This document shows positions 26,031 through 40,331 of a stretch of 64,000 bases of DNA, piece after piece. Both the position numbers and the translations under genes were made by a program. Source of the DNA: Todiramphus chloris collaris (lineage: Eukaryota > Chordata > Aves > Coraciiformes > Alcedinidae); the NCBI GenBank assembly GCA_025345505.1, contig JANVCC010000011.1:7805636-7869635 (forward strand), given 5' to 3'. Within the stretch, counting starts at the first letter, position 1; each line of letters opens with the position of its first letter. The notes under the pieces were generated by a model, which had not been told where the DNA came from, searched no databases, and was given only the letters and a program-made list of their open reading frames with translations.

Positions 26031-29000
26031 CCCATAAAACCAAATATAGATTGGAATGAGTAGACCTGAAAAGAAGTGGTAAAATATCTCTCACTGTAAT
26101 TCTTAGCTTGACAGATCCTTTTTATTTGCAATAAAAAGCCATCAATAACATTGTTTTAATATCAGGGTTTTTTTTGGTTTTCTATGTCCTTAATTTCTGA
26201 AGTGCTTAGATGAAATACAATTATACATCAATAATTTCCCAAATTATGTGTTTATTTTTATCTCTTTAAGAAACAAAATAATATTTTCACATCTCAATGC
26301 ATTTTTATTAATACACATATGTATTCTGAGATATAAAAAGACAAATAATTGCTTGTTGCTTTACTCTTGTGAGTTATTTTGCTTTATCTGATAAAAAAAT
26401 GTGTGAGTTGATGCAGAAAATATAAACACAAGGATTTGTCGTTTAGGTACCCAGAGATAATACTAGGTGACCATAAAAAAGAAACACAATTAAGGCTTAA
26501 AGACTATACTCATATTAAATGAATTCAAATAGTAGAAGAGTTTAAACCTGTTTTTCTCATCTGAAGAATAACAAAATGCTTATCTTTGAAGTTCAAATTT
26601 ATTTTTTTTTTTCTGAAAAGATACACAATTTTACTCTTTGTTCTGTTCCCACAAAGACTTCCTAATACTCATAGCTTGATTCCTTCAGAAGCCATAGCGT
26701 ATTTGTCAGTCCTCTTCTAATTATCTCTGGGCCAATTTTGGGCATATCAGAAAAACAAAAAAACAAAAAAAAACAAACAAACAAACAAAAAAAAACCAAA
26801 AAAAGGAGGTCACAGAGTTGTTAAGTGTTCCCTCAAATTTCATGAAACAAAAAACAGTGCAGAGAAGAGTTTACCCTATCACCATCTCTTCTGAGGGTAA
26901 GGAAGGCAAACCTCAGCCTTTCTTTTTCTGTTGTGTTCAGCAGCACCTGCTGATAACACTCCATGTGCTGTCTCTTACCTGCATTGAGGAACCAGCTGAC
27001 ACTTGGTTGAGTACCAAGCCAGGGCTAGTGATACGCAGGAGATAAGGCAAAAACAAAAATCTGGAGGGGAAATCAGACCTTTTTAGCTCCAGGGCTCACA
27101 AAACAACTTGGATTACAATCTCAGTGCTTCAAAGAAATAAAAACAAGCAACCAAACAAAAAAAGCTACTTTGATGACTCCACGTTGTCTTGCAAACACTC
27201 CCCAGATCCCTGGATTTCACTACTCCTATTTTTATCAGGGAAACTGGAAAAGTTTCACTGAGCCCAGTCTCCTCCTCAGGGTCACTGTTCACCTCCACCA
27301 CTAAAATGCAGAGGCCTAAAACAATCTAACCTGCAAAATGCTCACTATCTTAAGTCCTCTTGACTTCCATATGTTCATACTTTCCTGAAGCCTTACACAA
27401 GGGTAGGGAAGACCTAAAAATCTTCAATGACATATTTATTATTTTAGATACTGAGGTCAAGATTTTCACAGCTTTAATATAAAGGTTGAATATCTGTACA
27501 GAGAACTAACAGTCAGAATGATCATGCTTTACATAAATCTGAATATATTAAATCAAATAGAGATTTATCTGATGAATCTACAGCCAGAAAGGACTTTGGG
27601 GTCATCACAGTTCTTTTAGGACATGCTTTAGCACACACACCACTCTATGCACATTTCCATTCCTGTCTTTGCATGTATGCTGTGACTAAGTACACCTTGG
27701 CATCAGATGGTTTCTACCACTTAGAAACCAGAGGAAAATCAATAAAGGCACAGATTATCCAACCACAGGATTCCCTTGAAACATGAGCTTTGAGACACTA
27801 TAGGACATGACAACCTGGGACAAACAGTCCTTTGTTTACAATCTGTGATGCTATTCTTGTTTCTCTAGGCATCTCATTAGGACTGGATTTTTTAAGTGCT
27901 GTTGCTAAAAGCTGACCAACCTGCAGACAGCCTTATTCAGTCTTAACAAGGAGTGATGTTTTATTCAATGCCTTTGAAATCATTAGTCAATTAAGATGTT
28001 AAGTGAGTACAGGTGGTAGAAGTCAGCCTAGACTCTTCTCCTCTAGTTTACAAATTCTCTGGGCATTGCATATATAAGACAACATCAAACCCCTCCTCTC
28101 CATGGAAAGAAAGCATGGAATTAGGTGGGATGAAGCTGAAGAGTGTAATAAATAAAAAACAGCTCCATACCCTTTCCTGTACATGATCCTATAACAAGTT
28201 TGCTGCTGGTTTAAAGTTTTATTCTCCTCATGCAGATGGTGTTTGAGTGAGAGTGAATGCAAATTTTATTGGTTCTAAACATCTCTGCCACTAGTCAATG
28301 CTGCCTCATGTATCCCAGGCCAACAAAACTAGATCTTTTAAAGTACTGATTACATTTTTCAGTATTCTGATAATTGAAACAGGTTTTATCCAGAAGAAAA
28401 ATATTCATAGCGAAATATGATTGTTTTGGTCAGGCTTCATCAGTGAAAGACATGTTAAAGTTCCCAAGACCTGGATCACAAAAAGTAACTAATTTGGCCT
28501 TAAACACAGTGGGAATGTGTGTTTAGAACCTGCTGACAATAATATACAAGGCAGGAGTGTATCATGGACTGCCTTGAGCAGTATTTGTCTCAGAATCACA
28601 GATTTCAAAACCTTGAGTGATGCAAAGAAATCATCTGCAGAAAATAAATTAATAAAATAAAGGGGTTCATCTCTATTTTCATCAGGTTCCTCAAGCCATT
28701 GGTACTAACTGTTGAATAATTGCTCCCTGACATCACAGCATAATAAAATCAGGTTGGTATCAGTAAAAGACAAGCCTCTCCTTAAGAAGATTAATTTCTT
28801 CTACAGTATGTCCTTATGAAGGTGAAATCTATGATATTGGCAAGAATATTTCCCCCTCTCAAGGCTTACAGCCAAGCTGAATGGAAATCAAAACTGTAAA
28901 CCTTCTCTAAGTTGGTTCAGGAGAAGCCAAATTGAGGTAAATTATACAGACAAGGATTTCTTCTAGATAAAGAGCAGCATGTTAACTATGAAAGCCAGAT

Positions 29001-30778
29001 TTTTATATCCCTCGTACTCATGTAAATCCAGGGACATATTTTGCATTGTGTTTACACCAAGCTATCAGGACATATCCATCAGTTGGATGATTGTAGCCTG
29101 AGATTAAGACAAACAATCTACAAAGAAAGACAACAAATAGAAACCTCCATTAAGAGAGAGGTCACAGTGCCCTATTCATTCTGTAGAAGAATGTCTCCAT
29201 GGAGACAGACACATTCAGACTGGAAGCAAGACAACTTTTAACAGCAAGAGTAATTAACTGTTGCAACATAATTAAAGGATGTAGCTGATTAATCATCTCC
29301 TGGAGGCCTTACATTTAAACCAAATGTCTTTCAATAAGATATACACTGGTTTAGTCACAAGTTCATGGGCTTGATAACACTCACATTAGAGGCAAGAATG
29401 ATTTCTTCCTCTGCTCAATTTACTGGGTAAAATTCCACGACTTGTGTCATGCAGAAAGTCTGAGTGTCTAAGCAGACAGGTTTCTTTTGGTATTTCAATC
29501 TATGGACCAATTTGAAAACTCACAACACACAAATATACCTTATGGTGAACAGGTTAAGAAACCATATGTCTTCAGCAATACACAGAAAACAAATTATAAC
29601 ATATTCTCTATACTGTTCATTTAACCAGAGGGCCTGCTTATCAGTGAAATGAAATTTGGCCTTATGCTTCTCTACACAAAGGTAACTGATAACTTCGGAA
29701 AGAGGAAACACTGCTCCCACATTGGTAAAACTGGACAGTAAGAGAAGATGAGAGAGAGGAAAAATAGAATATATGTCATTACTTCCTCTGCATTTCCTTT
29801 TCCTATAAACATTTATCTTCTTTTTGCATATTTGCATTTGGTATAATAAATAGTCTCATGCAATTTCTTTGAGTTTTGGAATAGATCCTAATCATTTCAT
29901 ATAACAGATATGTGAATATTTATGTATATGAACATATGAATATGTGGAACCCATAAAAAAATATGTGCCCCACTTCTTAATCATAAAAGTCAAGTTGTGT
30001 GCAGCTGCTGGATTACTTAAATTTAATTATCTCATATATATCCAAATACATATTTGTTTTTCTGTGAATAGTAGTTATTCAAGCTAGAATTCACTTTAGA
30101 TCTCTTGACACAGTGAAATACTGCTTACTGTCTAACTGCATTTATCAGGGGAAAAAAAAAAAATAAAAAAAATCACCAGCACTGGATCACTGCAATGTAT
30201 ACAAAAGTGGCAAAAATCTTCAGCACAGCTCCTGGTAACATTGTCTTTCATCTAAGAATATGGACTTTAAGTGACCACACAGTCATTCCACGCAGCTAGA
30301 GTTAGATTACACAGACATATGGATATGTACGCACTCAATGCTGTACAGATTTCCAAACGAAACAGAAGTAGTCCTCATATGAAAACCTTCTGTGTTGCTG
30401 TAATGTCTATAAAAGCTCTAGTTTGCTTTCTTAAGAGGGTCAAGGTAGAACAATTGCACTTTGCACCAGTTTGATTACAGAACACATTGTGAGGAGAGCT
30501 TCTGAATCTGCTGCAGGAAGTTTGTACTTCAAACAGATTAATTCAGAGATATTTCAGGGGGCAAAATACGGAACTTGGAATCCTACCCCTTTTTGGCACA
30601 GTTCAGTAAGCCATGGTCATTCCCATTCCACAGTGTGTCAGTGAGATCAGGACACCACCTACTTCTGGTTTCTATTAGTCGTAGTTATATCCTACTGCAT
30701 GAAACAAGGGCTAACCCAGACTTAGTTTGGAATTCAGAAGTGCTGCTCCACCAGAACTATTTAGAAACATCCATTGAC
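26031..30778. other. Intronic, no recognisable gene
   Basis: AT-rich unique DNA plus the A-rich tract. The region 26820-27300 is slightly richer in GC and has overlapping small frames without family features. Confidence 0.55.
26750..26804 (+). repeat. A-rich (AAAC)n low-complexity tract
   Basis: Interrupted AAAC and A-run sequence with no recognisable retroposed gene directly upstream. Confidence 0.9.
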
Positions 30779-30895
30779 CACTGCCTCATCTTCTGTCCCT
30801 CCATCCTGCAAAGAGGAAGATAACAGACAGTCTCATAAGACTGTTGTGAGAATATAATGATATCTGAAATACTGTGAGAACAGAGGATTAAGATT
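30779..30895 (+). mobile_element. MIR-like CORE-SINE fragment
   Basis: CACTGCCTCATCTTCTGTCC, then GAAGATAACAGACAGTCTCA, TAAGACTGTTGTGAGAATAT and GAAATACTGTGAGAACAG follow the order of the MIR 3' half (CTGTGCCTCAGTTTCCTC, GATAATA, CCTCATAGGGTTGTTGTGAG). Heavy divergence fits an ancient amniote element. Assignment is from memory of the consensus. Confidence 0.5.
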
Positions 30896-30954
30896 AAGAT
30901 GATTCAAAATGTACTGTGGTCTACCTTCTTGTTTTTCCTCCATACAACAATTAA

Positions 30955-31190
30955 TCCAGAGAGTAGAGTAAAGTTGGAAGAAGTTTCTGGAGATCACCTG
31001 TTCAAGCCCCTTGTTCTAAGGAGAGGCAACTTAGATCAGGTTGCTCGGGACCTTTTCAAGTCAAGTTTTTAATACTTCCCAGGATGAAAACTTTACAACC
31101 TATCTGGGGAACTTGTAGCAGGGTTTACCATCCTCTCAGTAAAAGAATCCAGATATATAATAGAAGTTCCCCCTGGTAACACTTCTGATC
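30955..31190 (-). mobile_element. CR1 LINE fragment
   Basis: GGAGATCACCTGTTCAAGCC, TTAGATCAGGTTGCTCGGGA, CTTTACAACCTATCTGGGG and CCTCTCAGTAAAAGAATCC match, in order, the reverse complement of the CR1 3' UTR and ORF2 end (compare the AGATCATCTAGTCCAACCCC-type consensus). Moderately old. Confidence 0.78.
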
Positions 31191-31816
31191 CCATATAGAT
31201 AAGAGAGTAAACAAACAAAAAGGAGTGCAGATATCAAGCTATTAGGTTACGGCAGCCTAGAATTAGCCATCTAGAATTCTTCTGCAGTGCAAGGAAGAGC
31301 CTCCAAAATAAAAATTCTGCTTTGTCCTTTACCCCAATTAGACAGCATATAATACCATAAAGGGCCTCCCCTACACAAGGATGAAGGTGCCCAATTTAGC
31401 TAGATCAAAGCCCTTCCTTCTCCTTCAGAGTTGCACCTGAAACCTTTATCTGGGGTTTGTCACTTCAGCAGCACTTGTCACATATGATAATAATCACCGT
31501 GTGAGAAGTGACTTTCCATTTCTCTCTGTGGTTGGGTAAAGCAGTGGGAATTATAGGGAAAGATGATAGGGGTTTCCTTCAGTCACTCCAGTAAGAGATT
31601 TTAGTTTTGTATAAATTACTCAAACATATAGTACATCCAGGGAAAAACAAGAATACAGCTTTCAGGAAAACACTCACCTTGGACAGTGAGATTCCAGTCT
31701 CTGGTGCAATCAGTAGTATGGATTTTATAAAAAGATACTTGCAAACAATTCAAAAATTCAGCCTCTCCCCTAGCATTTAGGAATACACTGAAATGTACTT
31801 CACGTGTGAGGGCCTG

Positions 31817-31848
31817 CCTTCCTTCCTTCCTTCCTTCCTTCCTTCCTT
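31817..31848 (+). repeat. (CCTT)8 microsatellite
   Basis: Eight perfect tetranucleotide copies, a probable polymorphic marker. Confidence 0.95.
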
Positions 31849-32037
31849 GGAATCTATTCCTATACTGAGAAAACTTTATTGATCAATTGATTTTTCCCTC
31901 CAATTTATAACTTGCATACTAGACATCCTGAAATCCATTCGCCAACTGCTTTAGAATTTGTAGATTCCCCCTATGTACAAAACTGCATTCCATTCAATCC
32001 TGTTTTCTTTTTTCTATTGCACACTGAAGTTTGAAGA

Positions 32038-32075
32038 AAAAAAAAAGGGGGGGGGGGGGAACGGGGGGGGACGGG
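32038..32075 (+). repeat. A9/G13/G8 purine tract
   Basis: A run of As is followed by G13 (32047-32059), then AAC, G8 and ACGGG. The plus strand is almost pure purine. Confidence 0.9.
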
Positions 32076-33719
32076 ACACAGAAGAACAAACCACAGAAAT
32101 TACCTGTGTTTAAGCTAACTATTAAATAACAGACCATTTTTCTTGGCTCCTTATCTAACTTGAACATGGCATAACCATTGATTTATTTGAATGATGGTGT
32201 AGATTTTAACATCAGGCTGTATACTTTCTGTTTCATTTATCAGGGTGTATTGCAACCAGTTTATAAATTGCTTTTCTTCCCCTATTCACAGTCAAGTAGC
32301 TCAGCTCATTTCAACAGTCATTAGAGCCAATTTTTTTTTTTTCTGGGAAGTGAAATAAAGCTAACCTGAAAATTCATTATGTCTTACTGTCTTCATCAAG
32401 ATTAAACATGCCAGTGTTCCTATAAGCCTTTTCTCCTCCTTCCTGTTGTTTTGAAAGATTCTGGGGGTACGCATTCAGATACACCTCAGTTCAGTTATTT
32501 CTTCCAAAATACATATATGTATACTGCTGAAGATCATGCATGCACTATTAACTCAAAATCAGCTGCTGTCTGGACAAAACGTTTTATCTATTGTGATGCT
32601 ATTCTAGAGTTACATTCACCTGATAGTTAGATACCCTTCTAATACTCAGCCTACACTTATTACCATTTTTATTTCAGCCGTCATTGCTATGCAATGTGAT
32701 GTACTTGCAAACACTAATGACATTATTCAGCTTCATTTTGCTCCACTAAATGAAGACAAATTTCAGGGCTCCTGTTTCAGGATAGGCTCTTCAGTTTGCG
32801 CTAATAACTCTTCTCCGCAGCTGTCCCCACTTTAATTCTCTCTTCCCCTAACATCAGTGACTACCAGTATGCAACAATCAGATGATGATTTACAGAATCC
32901 TGTACAGAAGAACAAATACTCTTCTACTTTTCCTGAAAATACCAGTCCAAGATCCTATTTGTCTTTTTCATATCTATATCATATTGGTTTCTCTTTTTTC
33001 CTGCATCCTCTTTTCCTAAGTGCTGAACTCTCAGGGAACCACAGAAATGAACATTAATCAGTCAGGAAAATTGAGTGTTTGTAGCAGGCAAGACATGAAC
33101 TTCATCACTCTGTACTTCACACTTAGTCAACAGATTTCATTGCACACTTCAAAACTACTCTGGAAGACACTTTAAAACTTGAGTTTCCCTTGGCAGGTGT
33201 CAGAATTTCTTACTGATTTACAGGCAAATCTTAATACTACTGTGCTGCTGGGTTGGACTATTTAGACTGGATATCTGAAGACAAGGAAGATTTTAAGTGC
33301 CTGGTACAATATATTTTAGCTTAGCCTCCAAAAACATCTCATTCTTCTTGTATATTATTCTTTTTCTCATTTCTACAGGTTAATATCTTTTCATAGTCAG
33401 AAAATCCCATGTATTGAACTAATTATATTTATATCAATTACTAAAGAATTACATGGAACTAGTACTAGTATTGATCACTGAAGTCTTCTGTGAATAACCT
33501 GTGAATAATGCAATCTCATACCTTCTTTTTCCCTGTCACCCAGTTTCCTGTCCAGCTCAGTTTCATGGCAGCATTTTCCAACTACTAGGAAACTCAAACC
33601 CTAAAACTAATTTCCTCTGTAGCACTATATCAGCACTTAACAAGCCCAAACATAGGAAATCCAAACTACATTTTCTCTCTTGGAGGAGAAAAAGGTTAAA
33701 ATTAAAGCAATAATCCCAT

Positions 33720-33800
33720 TAAAAAAAAAAAAAACAAAACCAAAACACACACACACAAAAATACCAAACCAAAACAAACAAACAAAATACAAATAAAACC
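33720..33800 (+). repeat. A-rich, (CA)n/(AAAC)n low-complexity tract
   Basis: A14, then a short (CA) run and AAAC-like units. The minus-strand frame over it gives only Phe/Cys/Val-rich nonsense. Confidence 0.9.
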
Positions 33801-36800
33801 ATCTGAAATGTTACATTTACTTCCATATCCTTCTTCCTCAAAGTTTCTTTGAAAGCAAAAGTACTACAGAGATGTGATCTATGGATAATGAGATCATTAC
33901 ACCCACACAAACATGCATTAAAGCATATCCATTGTCTGTTATTCTCCAGTATTACATTGTCACCTCTGAAACAATGTTTTCCTTAAAGAAGCCCTAAGAG
34001 ATGTTCTAGAGGTCCCCCTGGAAAAGACATTGCTGCCCAGTTTATGATTTCACAGATAACTAGTCTTAATTTTCTGGGATCAAAATTATCCAACACTCTC
34101 TTTAATTTTACTGAAGAGTTTTTCTTGCACTTCAGTTGTGGTCTTTTCAACCTCCATATTCTCCTTCCTGCCATTCAACTCATCTTTGCCTTCATATTCT
34201 ACAGTCTTCATCTTTATGAAAACTGCTATTCAGCACATATAGTTTTAAATACTTATCTAAAGTACCTGACTTAGGAAGGCAGTAATCCAAGGTCACTAAT
34301 GAAGAGGTTAAATAATGTGAACAGTTGAATCACCCTTCAGAAGTGACTCTCCATTGAGTGGATAGGGTCTCTGGGAAAATTTAGTTAGCAGCTTGAAAAA
34401 AAGTTAAATAGAACCATCTTTTCCAACATTTCTATGCCAATAAATGTTTGTTTTGACTAAGTTCCAACACTGAATTACTTTTAACATTGACTCAGTCTGT
34501 TCTTGTTCTTCATAACTTTGCAGATGACAGTGGTAGATTTTAGCAGTGTTTTTTATTTTCTTTGTGACATATAACTCCTCTTGACTTTTACAATTTTTAC
34601 TTTATTGCTATTTAGGATATCCATGCTACATAATCTAAATAAACTTTCTGAGGGATTTTAGAGCTCTTCCTTCCATTCCCAATAGGTAATTTCACTTCCA
34701 GCATATCCCTTTCCAGTAGATAACATTAACTGGGAAGCTTTTGATCAGAAAGTCACCTTTGCCTTAGTGCCTTTTCTGCTTTATATTTGACTGTCTGTTC
34801 CTATGTAGTTTAATTTATATAATTATCTTTCTCAAATACCTGTTCTTTTAATAAACAATATTTTTTATACAAAATAAATTCATTTAATTAAAACTGATTG
34901 ATCTCACAGCTATCTCATTATTCACTCCAATAAAACATATCACATTTAATAATAATACTACATTTTAAGCTATTAAACATCTCAGCAAGCTGTAGACACC
35001 TGTAAAGAAATTAAGATCCTTGGAAAACAAAGAAGACTATGCAAAGACTCAAGTGGAATGCAAATCCGTGTTTGTGCTTGAATTCATAACTGCTTTCTTT
35101 AACATATGCCTGCATGTTAAGAAAGATACTTATCAGGAAACAAATTTAACATTCATATTGGTATAGTCAAGCAGCACCAGAGAACAGTCCCTAGTATTGA
35201 ACCATGTTTTTCTATGGCATTACATTGATATAATGGTCCCTGGAATAATTTTTTTGCCTGGATCAAATAGAACTGTCCCAAATAATTCCCAGGCACATAT
35301 GGACACAGTATGAATTATGAAGTATTCAAAATAGACAGCTCTAGTATGATAAAATTGTACCAGCTCTTCAAGAACAAGCAAATTAAGATTATTCAGATAT
35401 AATAGCTGAAAATTCAGAATTACATGACATTTACTACTGTAAAGCTCATAAAAGTATGCTGCCTCTTTCTGTTCACAGAAGGGTTTCTGCAAAATGGGTG
35501 ACTGGACAAGGGACAGGAAAAGGACAGGTAGATTAGGACAACATGGATTAGTCTACATCCACTGAACCTAAGGTCCAGTCCTCATTATAGCAGATTTACC
35601 TCGTATAGGAATCATTGCAGTGGTCCAGAAGAGAAGCAGGTGTGAGTTAACAGACAGAAAGTGCAGTGCTTAAGTTCAGCTCTTGGGGTTTTTTTATTTA
35701 TTTTGTGATATACACATGCCCAGGGAGATTCTAATGCCTGTTCCAAACAGTTTCAGGTTAATCTATTTCAAAAATACTAGAAATACTCTTAGAAATATGA
35801 GAAATATATGGTCTTGACACCACAACTGGAACAGTATCTGAAGTTCCACATGGGTGCTTATCATTTTCAGATACAATTTTGGGCTACCAACATATCAAAA
35901 CTACCATTTTTCATTTCATAGATATGTAGAACTGGCATTTTGCTAACCATCAGTGATGTCCAAGGTGGTGGGTTTATAGAATTTACAATAATATAGCTGT
36001 TTCTACTTCAGACAATATCAAAAAACTTTTGCTCAGAGAAAATGATTGCAGGGAAGAAAATTAATAAACTGAGCACCAAACACAGTAAGAGTCCTTGAAA
36101 CTTCTAATTAAGGCAAGCAGTCAATTCCTTCATCAGCATTGTTCTTGTTCTAGCAGATAATGCTAAAAACTTGTCAAACATGCCTATTGTCTATCAACAA
36201 ATGATAATTTTGATTTACTGCTTCTTAAGCAGTTGAACTGTTCAGAGTAAAAATTGCAAAGGAATTCAGAGCACTTGCTGAACCAGAACCCTTCAGTGTA
36301 TGTGATGGATTGAAACTACCACATCTTTTTGTTCCATTCTATTACACTTTCTGGTCTAAAGAAATAAAATAGTCAATGAAAAAAAGGACTCAGGCTTTAA
36401 CAGTAAAGTAAGTCAAGACAGCATGTGCTACTATTCGGGAACGGAAATTCTTTTCATAAATCACTTATATTGACATATATGGGTAGCAGCTAAAATGAGG
36501 GTACCTTGATTCTAGCTGCTATTCAAATGTATAATAAGAGAAAGTAAAAGCATTCAGAGACAATAAATAGACAACAGAATCAAAGTGATACACAAAGAAA
36601 TGTGGTAGAGGAAAAAAAAAAAATAGTTCTTGGCTTGTAAAATAAATCCTCTTGTTCCTGTTGAACAAACTGGTGATGCACATGTACACTAATGGTGTTG
36701 TGCAGAAGGACATGACAACGTTATACGAGCATAGCATTGAGCCAAGGCTATGTAGCTCAGACCAAGAACCATTCTGAGAACGCAAGGAGTGGTTGATCCA

Positions 36801-37594
36801 CAGATAGGTCAGTTCTGTCTGCTTCACACTAAAATCCTGAATAACTCAGGAGATTGCTTGACTGTATGACTGGGTGTTGCATTAGTACTGACTTTCTATA
36901 ACGAAAAATTAGGCACCTAACTGATATGTAGTTTGTAAGTAATTGGTAAACATATATTAATTATTTGTAAACAATTAATAACCTTAACACAATGTGTGAT
37001 TGGAAAGAAGGCAGAAAGTATTCTTTCTTACTATAAAATCAGTCCTATGAGAACGTGTTGCTTGGTAACTTTCTGGAGACTTTTCAGTCAAAAACCTCAC
37101 TATGGACTTCAGAATAACACAACATTTTATAGATTAAAAATTTTCATAAACAGACCATATTCATAATCTGACCAACTTCCCGAGATATGTGATTACTTGG
37201 TATGCTGCTCCAAATACTTTTTAGGTTATATTTAAACCCAAGGCAATCAGTCTTATTATTTATTCAGTAAATTTTACATGCCAGGCAAAATGCTGACCTT
37301 TGAAGTCAGCATCTTATCACATATCCATGCAGATTAACAAAACAGTTTCACTGCAAATGTTGCCATCGTTACTTTTAGAGGACAGCAAAAACAGCCATTG
37401 GCTGTATGAACTCCAACCCATGGCTGTCCAGAGTTGTGGTGTGCAGGTGGTAATATTATAGCAAATTCCACCAACAGAAAATGATGATGCACAAGCACCC
37501 ACTCTTCTCATTTGGAAAATATTTTCCATTGTAAAAAAGATCTAACTCTTCTCCTTCTTCTACAAAAAAACGTTTATTTTCTATGGAAAAAAAG

Positions 37595-37618
37595 AAAAAA
37601 AAAATTTTTTTTTTTTTT
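37595..37618. repeat. A10T14 palindromic tract
   Basis: Ten As directly abut fourteen Ts, a perfect A/T inverted repeat that can form a hairpin or strongly bent DNA. Confidence 0.9.
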
Positions 37619-39777
37619 CCCTACACTAATGCAGAGACTGAACACGCACAAAAACCTCTGAAATGTTGTCATAGTCCTAGTTATGGGGCTTTTTGCAAAT
37701 TCCTCCACAACATTGCTAGGTAATTACTCATTTCTTGCTATGCAATGAAGCTAGTAGCACCTCTATCATGATCATATCAAAATGACATATTTATCTAGCC
37801 AGAGAGAAACCATCAGCTTATGAGAAGTTATTCACATGATTGATTTGAAGAGTCATTTTATAAAGCAAAATTCAGTCATTTCTATTTGACATATTTAGGA
37901 CAAATCAACTGCTTATCAATACGTACACAATTTTGAGTTATTGCTGTATTCCATGGGGTTTTTTTCTTGAAATTTAGCTATATCTGCAGAAATATTTAGT
38001 TGCTTGAGGGCACCTCTTTACATTCTCCCTTCTGATCTAAAGAAAAACTTCACATTGAATTTACACAGGGGAACAACCCAATGTGGCACCTCCCGTACAG
38101 TAACAGGTTATAACCATCAATCATGAAAGACAGCCTAGTAAAAGGGAGACCAGAGGTCTGGGAAACAAGATAGGTGTTATGGTTGACCTCCAGCACAGCA
38201 TGCCATTTTTCAGACCTTTGTTTCCCGAGTAGTAAAACTATATTTCATTTGTGACTGTAGATGGCATGGTCTGAATAGGATATAGGATGTATTAAATACT
38301 CAGATACTGAAATTGTATCAATGAAACACTTCATCTTAAGCACCAATGCTATTTCTGCACTTTGTTTCTCTTAATCCTGTACTCTTATTTTTCTTGTTCA
38401 CCTAGACCTTTGATATTCTGCTTCCTCCCTTCTTGCTAAGAGTCCTCTTCACATTCATATCCAATCTGCACAGAGTTTACTCCTGCCCTTCAGCAGCTCA
38501 CCTGATAAAATAATCTAAGATTAAATTGCTGCAAGTGACATTATGTTGCATTCATGTCTTTGAACTGACATTCCAGCGAGACAGACAGGGAAGGGAAAGC
38601 ACTGCCAAATCTGAGCTGCTTTGTTCCAGGTTGTCTGTAGGCAGAGATGGCAATGCTCCACTGTTATAAGGACTCTGGCTACCTTTCGCCAGTTTTCTTT
38701 ATGGACATGACTGCCAAATGCTGAAATGCTACTCTCTGCAAAGACCTAAACAACTGGGGTTTTTTTTATTTATCGGTACAAACATACTGACACCACCCCT
38801 TCTACCCCAAAACTTTCAATCTTGTCAGTAAAAACTCACCTTTTATTTCAGTTGTATATGAAATCTTAGGCTCTACACATCTCGATGAAGACATGCATGC
38901 TGCAAATGTCAAATGAACTCCCTGATTTGTGTAAGTGCACATACTGTAATGTCCTATAGGACCCATGCACATATAGAAAATGGATTCTTTGGGACTTGCA
39001 TCTGTATTTTAGCTGGCAGCATAATTAGGTCCCATATGGTTAATGAAATGTAACATGTCAGTATTTTGTAGGCTGAGATTTGTCACACGGAGGTGTTGGA
39101 TGTAACACCCACTCTACCAACTGTTCAAGAATAGAAAAAACAAAATCAGTTAAAAGCTTGTGTGTAAAAGAAAAGTAGGAATCAGCCTTCAGGCTTTCAG
39201 TTTTCTAGGCTTCCAGTGTCCTCTGTCTTTCTGCCTTCCTTGGGGACATCTGTCAACTGAGGAACTTTTCCTCAATAATGTGTCAGAGTATCTTATCTAA
39301 AGGCACAAATCTGTGCATGGTGGGTAAAAGAACACGTACACAAACCATGTCCATAAGCTTCTCTACCCTACATTACCAGTAGTGTCCGAGTGTCCCTTAC
39401 TCTTGGAAGTATTGACCCTCACAACACTTCCATCACACACATGAAATGTGGGTGTTTGGAGCAAATGTTTCAAAGACATCCATGTATGACAGTTCTCAGC
39501 CTACAAAATACCAAACCATTGCAAAGTCATTAAGCAGATGGCTGGAGGCATGTCCACAGCAGGCTACAGAATGCAGGTTGTGCTAAGCCACTAGCTGAGA
39601 TCTTCAGTTCCACCACGTCATGTTCCAATGTACTGATAAATTTAAGCACAATTCTGTAATGGCACAGCCTCATGCAACCCTGGTGCATCTCAACCAGTCT
39701 CTCAATCACAAGGCCTTGTCATGATATCTACAATTTCAGCAGGGCTACATGTGTAGTCCAGAAGAACACAGAACTGG

Positions 39778-39782
39778 GTCTC
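39778..39782 (+). repeat. Target-site duplication, left copy
   Basis: GTCTC directly precedes the first TG of the solo LTR and is identical to the right copy. Confidence 0.8.
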
Positions 39783-40331
39783 TGTCATGATTTAACCCCA
39801 GCTGGCAACCAAACACCACGTAAATGTTCGCTCACTTCTCCCCCCTCCCAATGTGATGGGGAGAAAAACTGAAAAAAAGTGTCAACCTGTGGGTTGGGAT
39901 AAGAAGAGTTTAATAACTAAGCAAAACTTAATAGTAACAACACTAATACGAATAATTATAATAACAACAACAACAATAATAGCAATGAAAAGGAAGATAA
40001 CAATTGCTCACCACCACTGACCAATCCTGGACTACAGACAACTCCCCCCACCTTACATACTGAGCATGATGTTCCGTGGTCTGGAATACCCCTTTAGCTA
40101 GTTTGGGTCAGCTGTCTCAGCTGTGTCCCCTCCCAGCTTCTTATGTATTCCCAGTCCACTCCCTTGCAGGGCAGTTTAAGAAGTAGAAAAGGGCTTGACT
40201 ATATAAGCACCGCTCAGAAATAACTAAAACATCCTTGTATCATCAACATTGTTTCCAGCACAAATCCAGAACATAGCTCCATACTTGTTACTGTGAAGAA
40301 AATGAACTCTGTCCCAGTTGAAACCACCACA
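39783..40331 (-). mobile_element. Solo LTR of an ERVL-like endogenous retrovirus
   Basis: A 549-bp element starting TGTCATGATTTAACCCCAGC and ending with TG/CA-type termini (...ACCACCACA) is flanked by a perfect 5-bp direct repeat, GTCTC, at 39778-39782 and 40332-40336. Five-base duplications are typical of ERVL. I recognise the sequence as a widespread avian LTR family: AACCAAACACCAC near the start, an AAT/AAC-rich stretch, GGAATACCCCTTT, GTTTGGGTCAGCTGTCTCAG and TGTCCCCTCCCAGCTTCT. The retroviral sense strand is the minus strand, with a decayed TATA region (AGTATGTAAG, around 40055-40064) and an A/T-rich polyadenylation region. No internal coding sequence or second LTR is nearby, so it arose by LTR-LTR recombination. 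Confidence 0.88.

Larger units (their letters stand above)
31191..39777. other. Intronic, microsatellites only
   Basis: Apart from the listed simple repeats I see no transposon, RNA gene or exon. The largest frame is 102 codons (36519-36827, minus) and is hydrophobic-aromatic because of A/T-rich sequence. Confidence 0.55.

Noticed and set aside
26934..26956. TTCAGCAGCACC as a possible REST/NRSF half-site
   Set aside because: Only half of the motif is present; the sequence is better described as a small inverted repeat around CACCTG.
28570..28615. Possible CR1 tail (CAGAATCACAGA)
   Set aside because: Only about 12 bases match and the following sequence does not continue into CR1.
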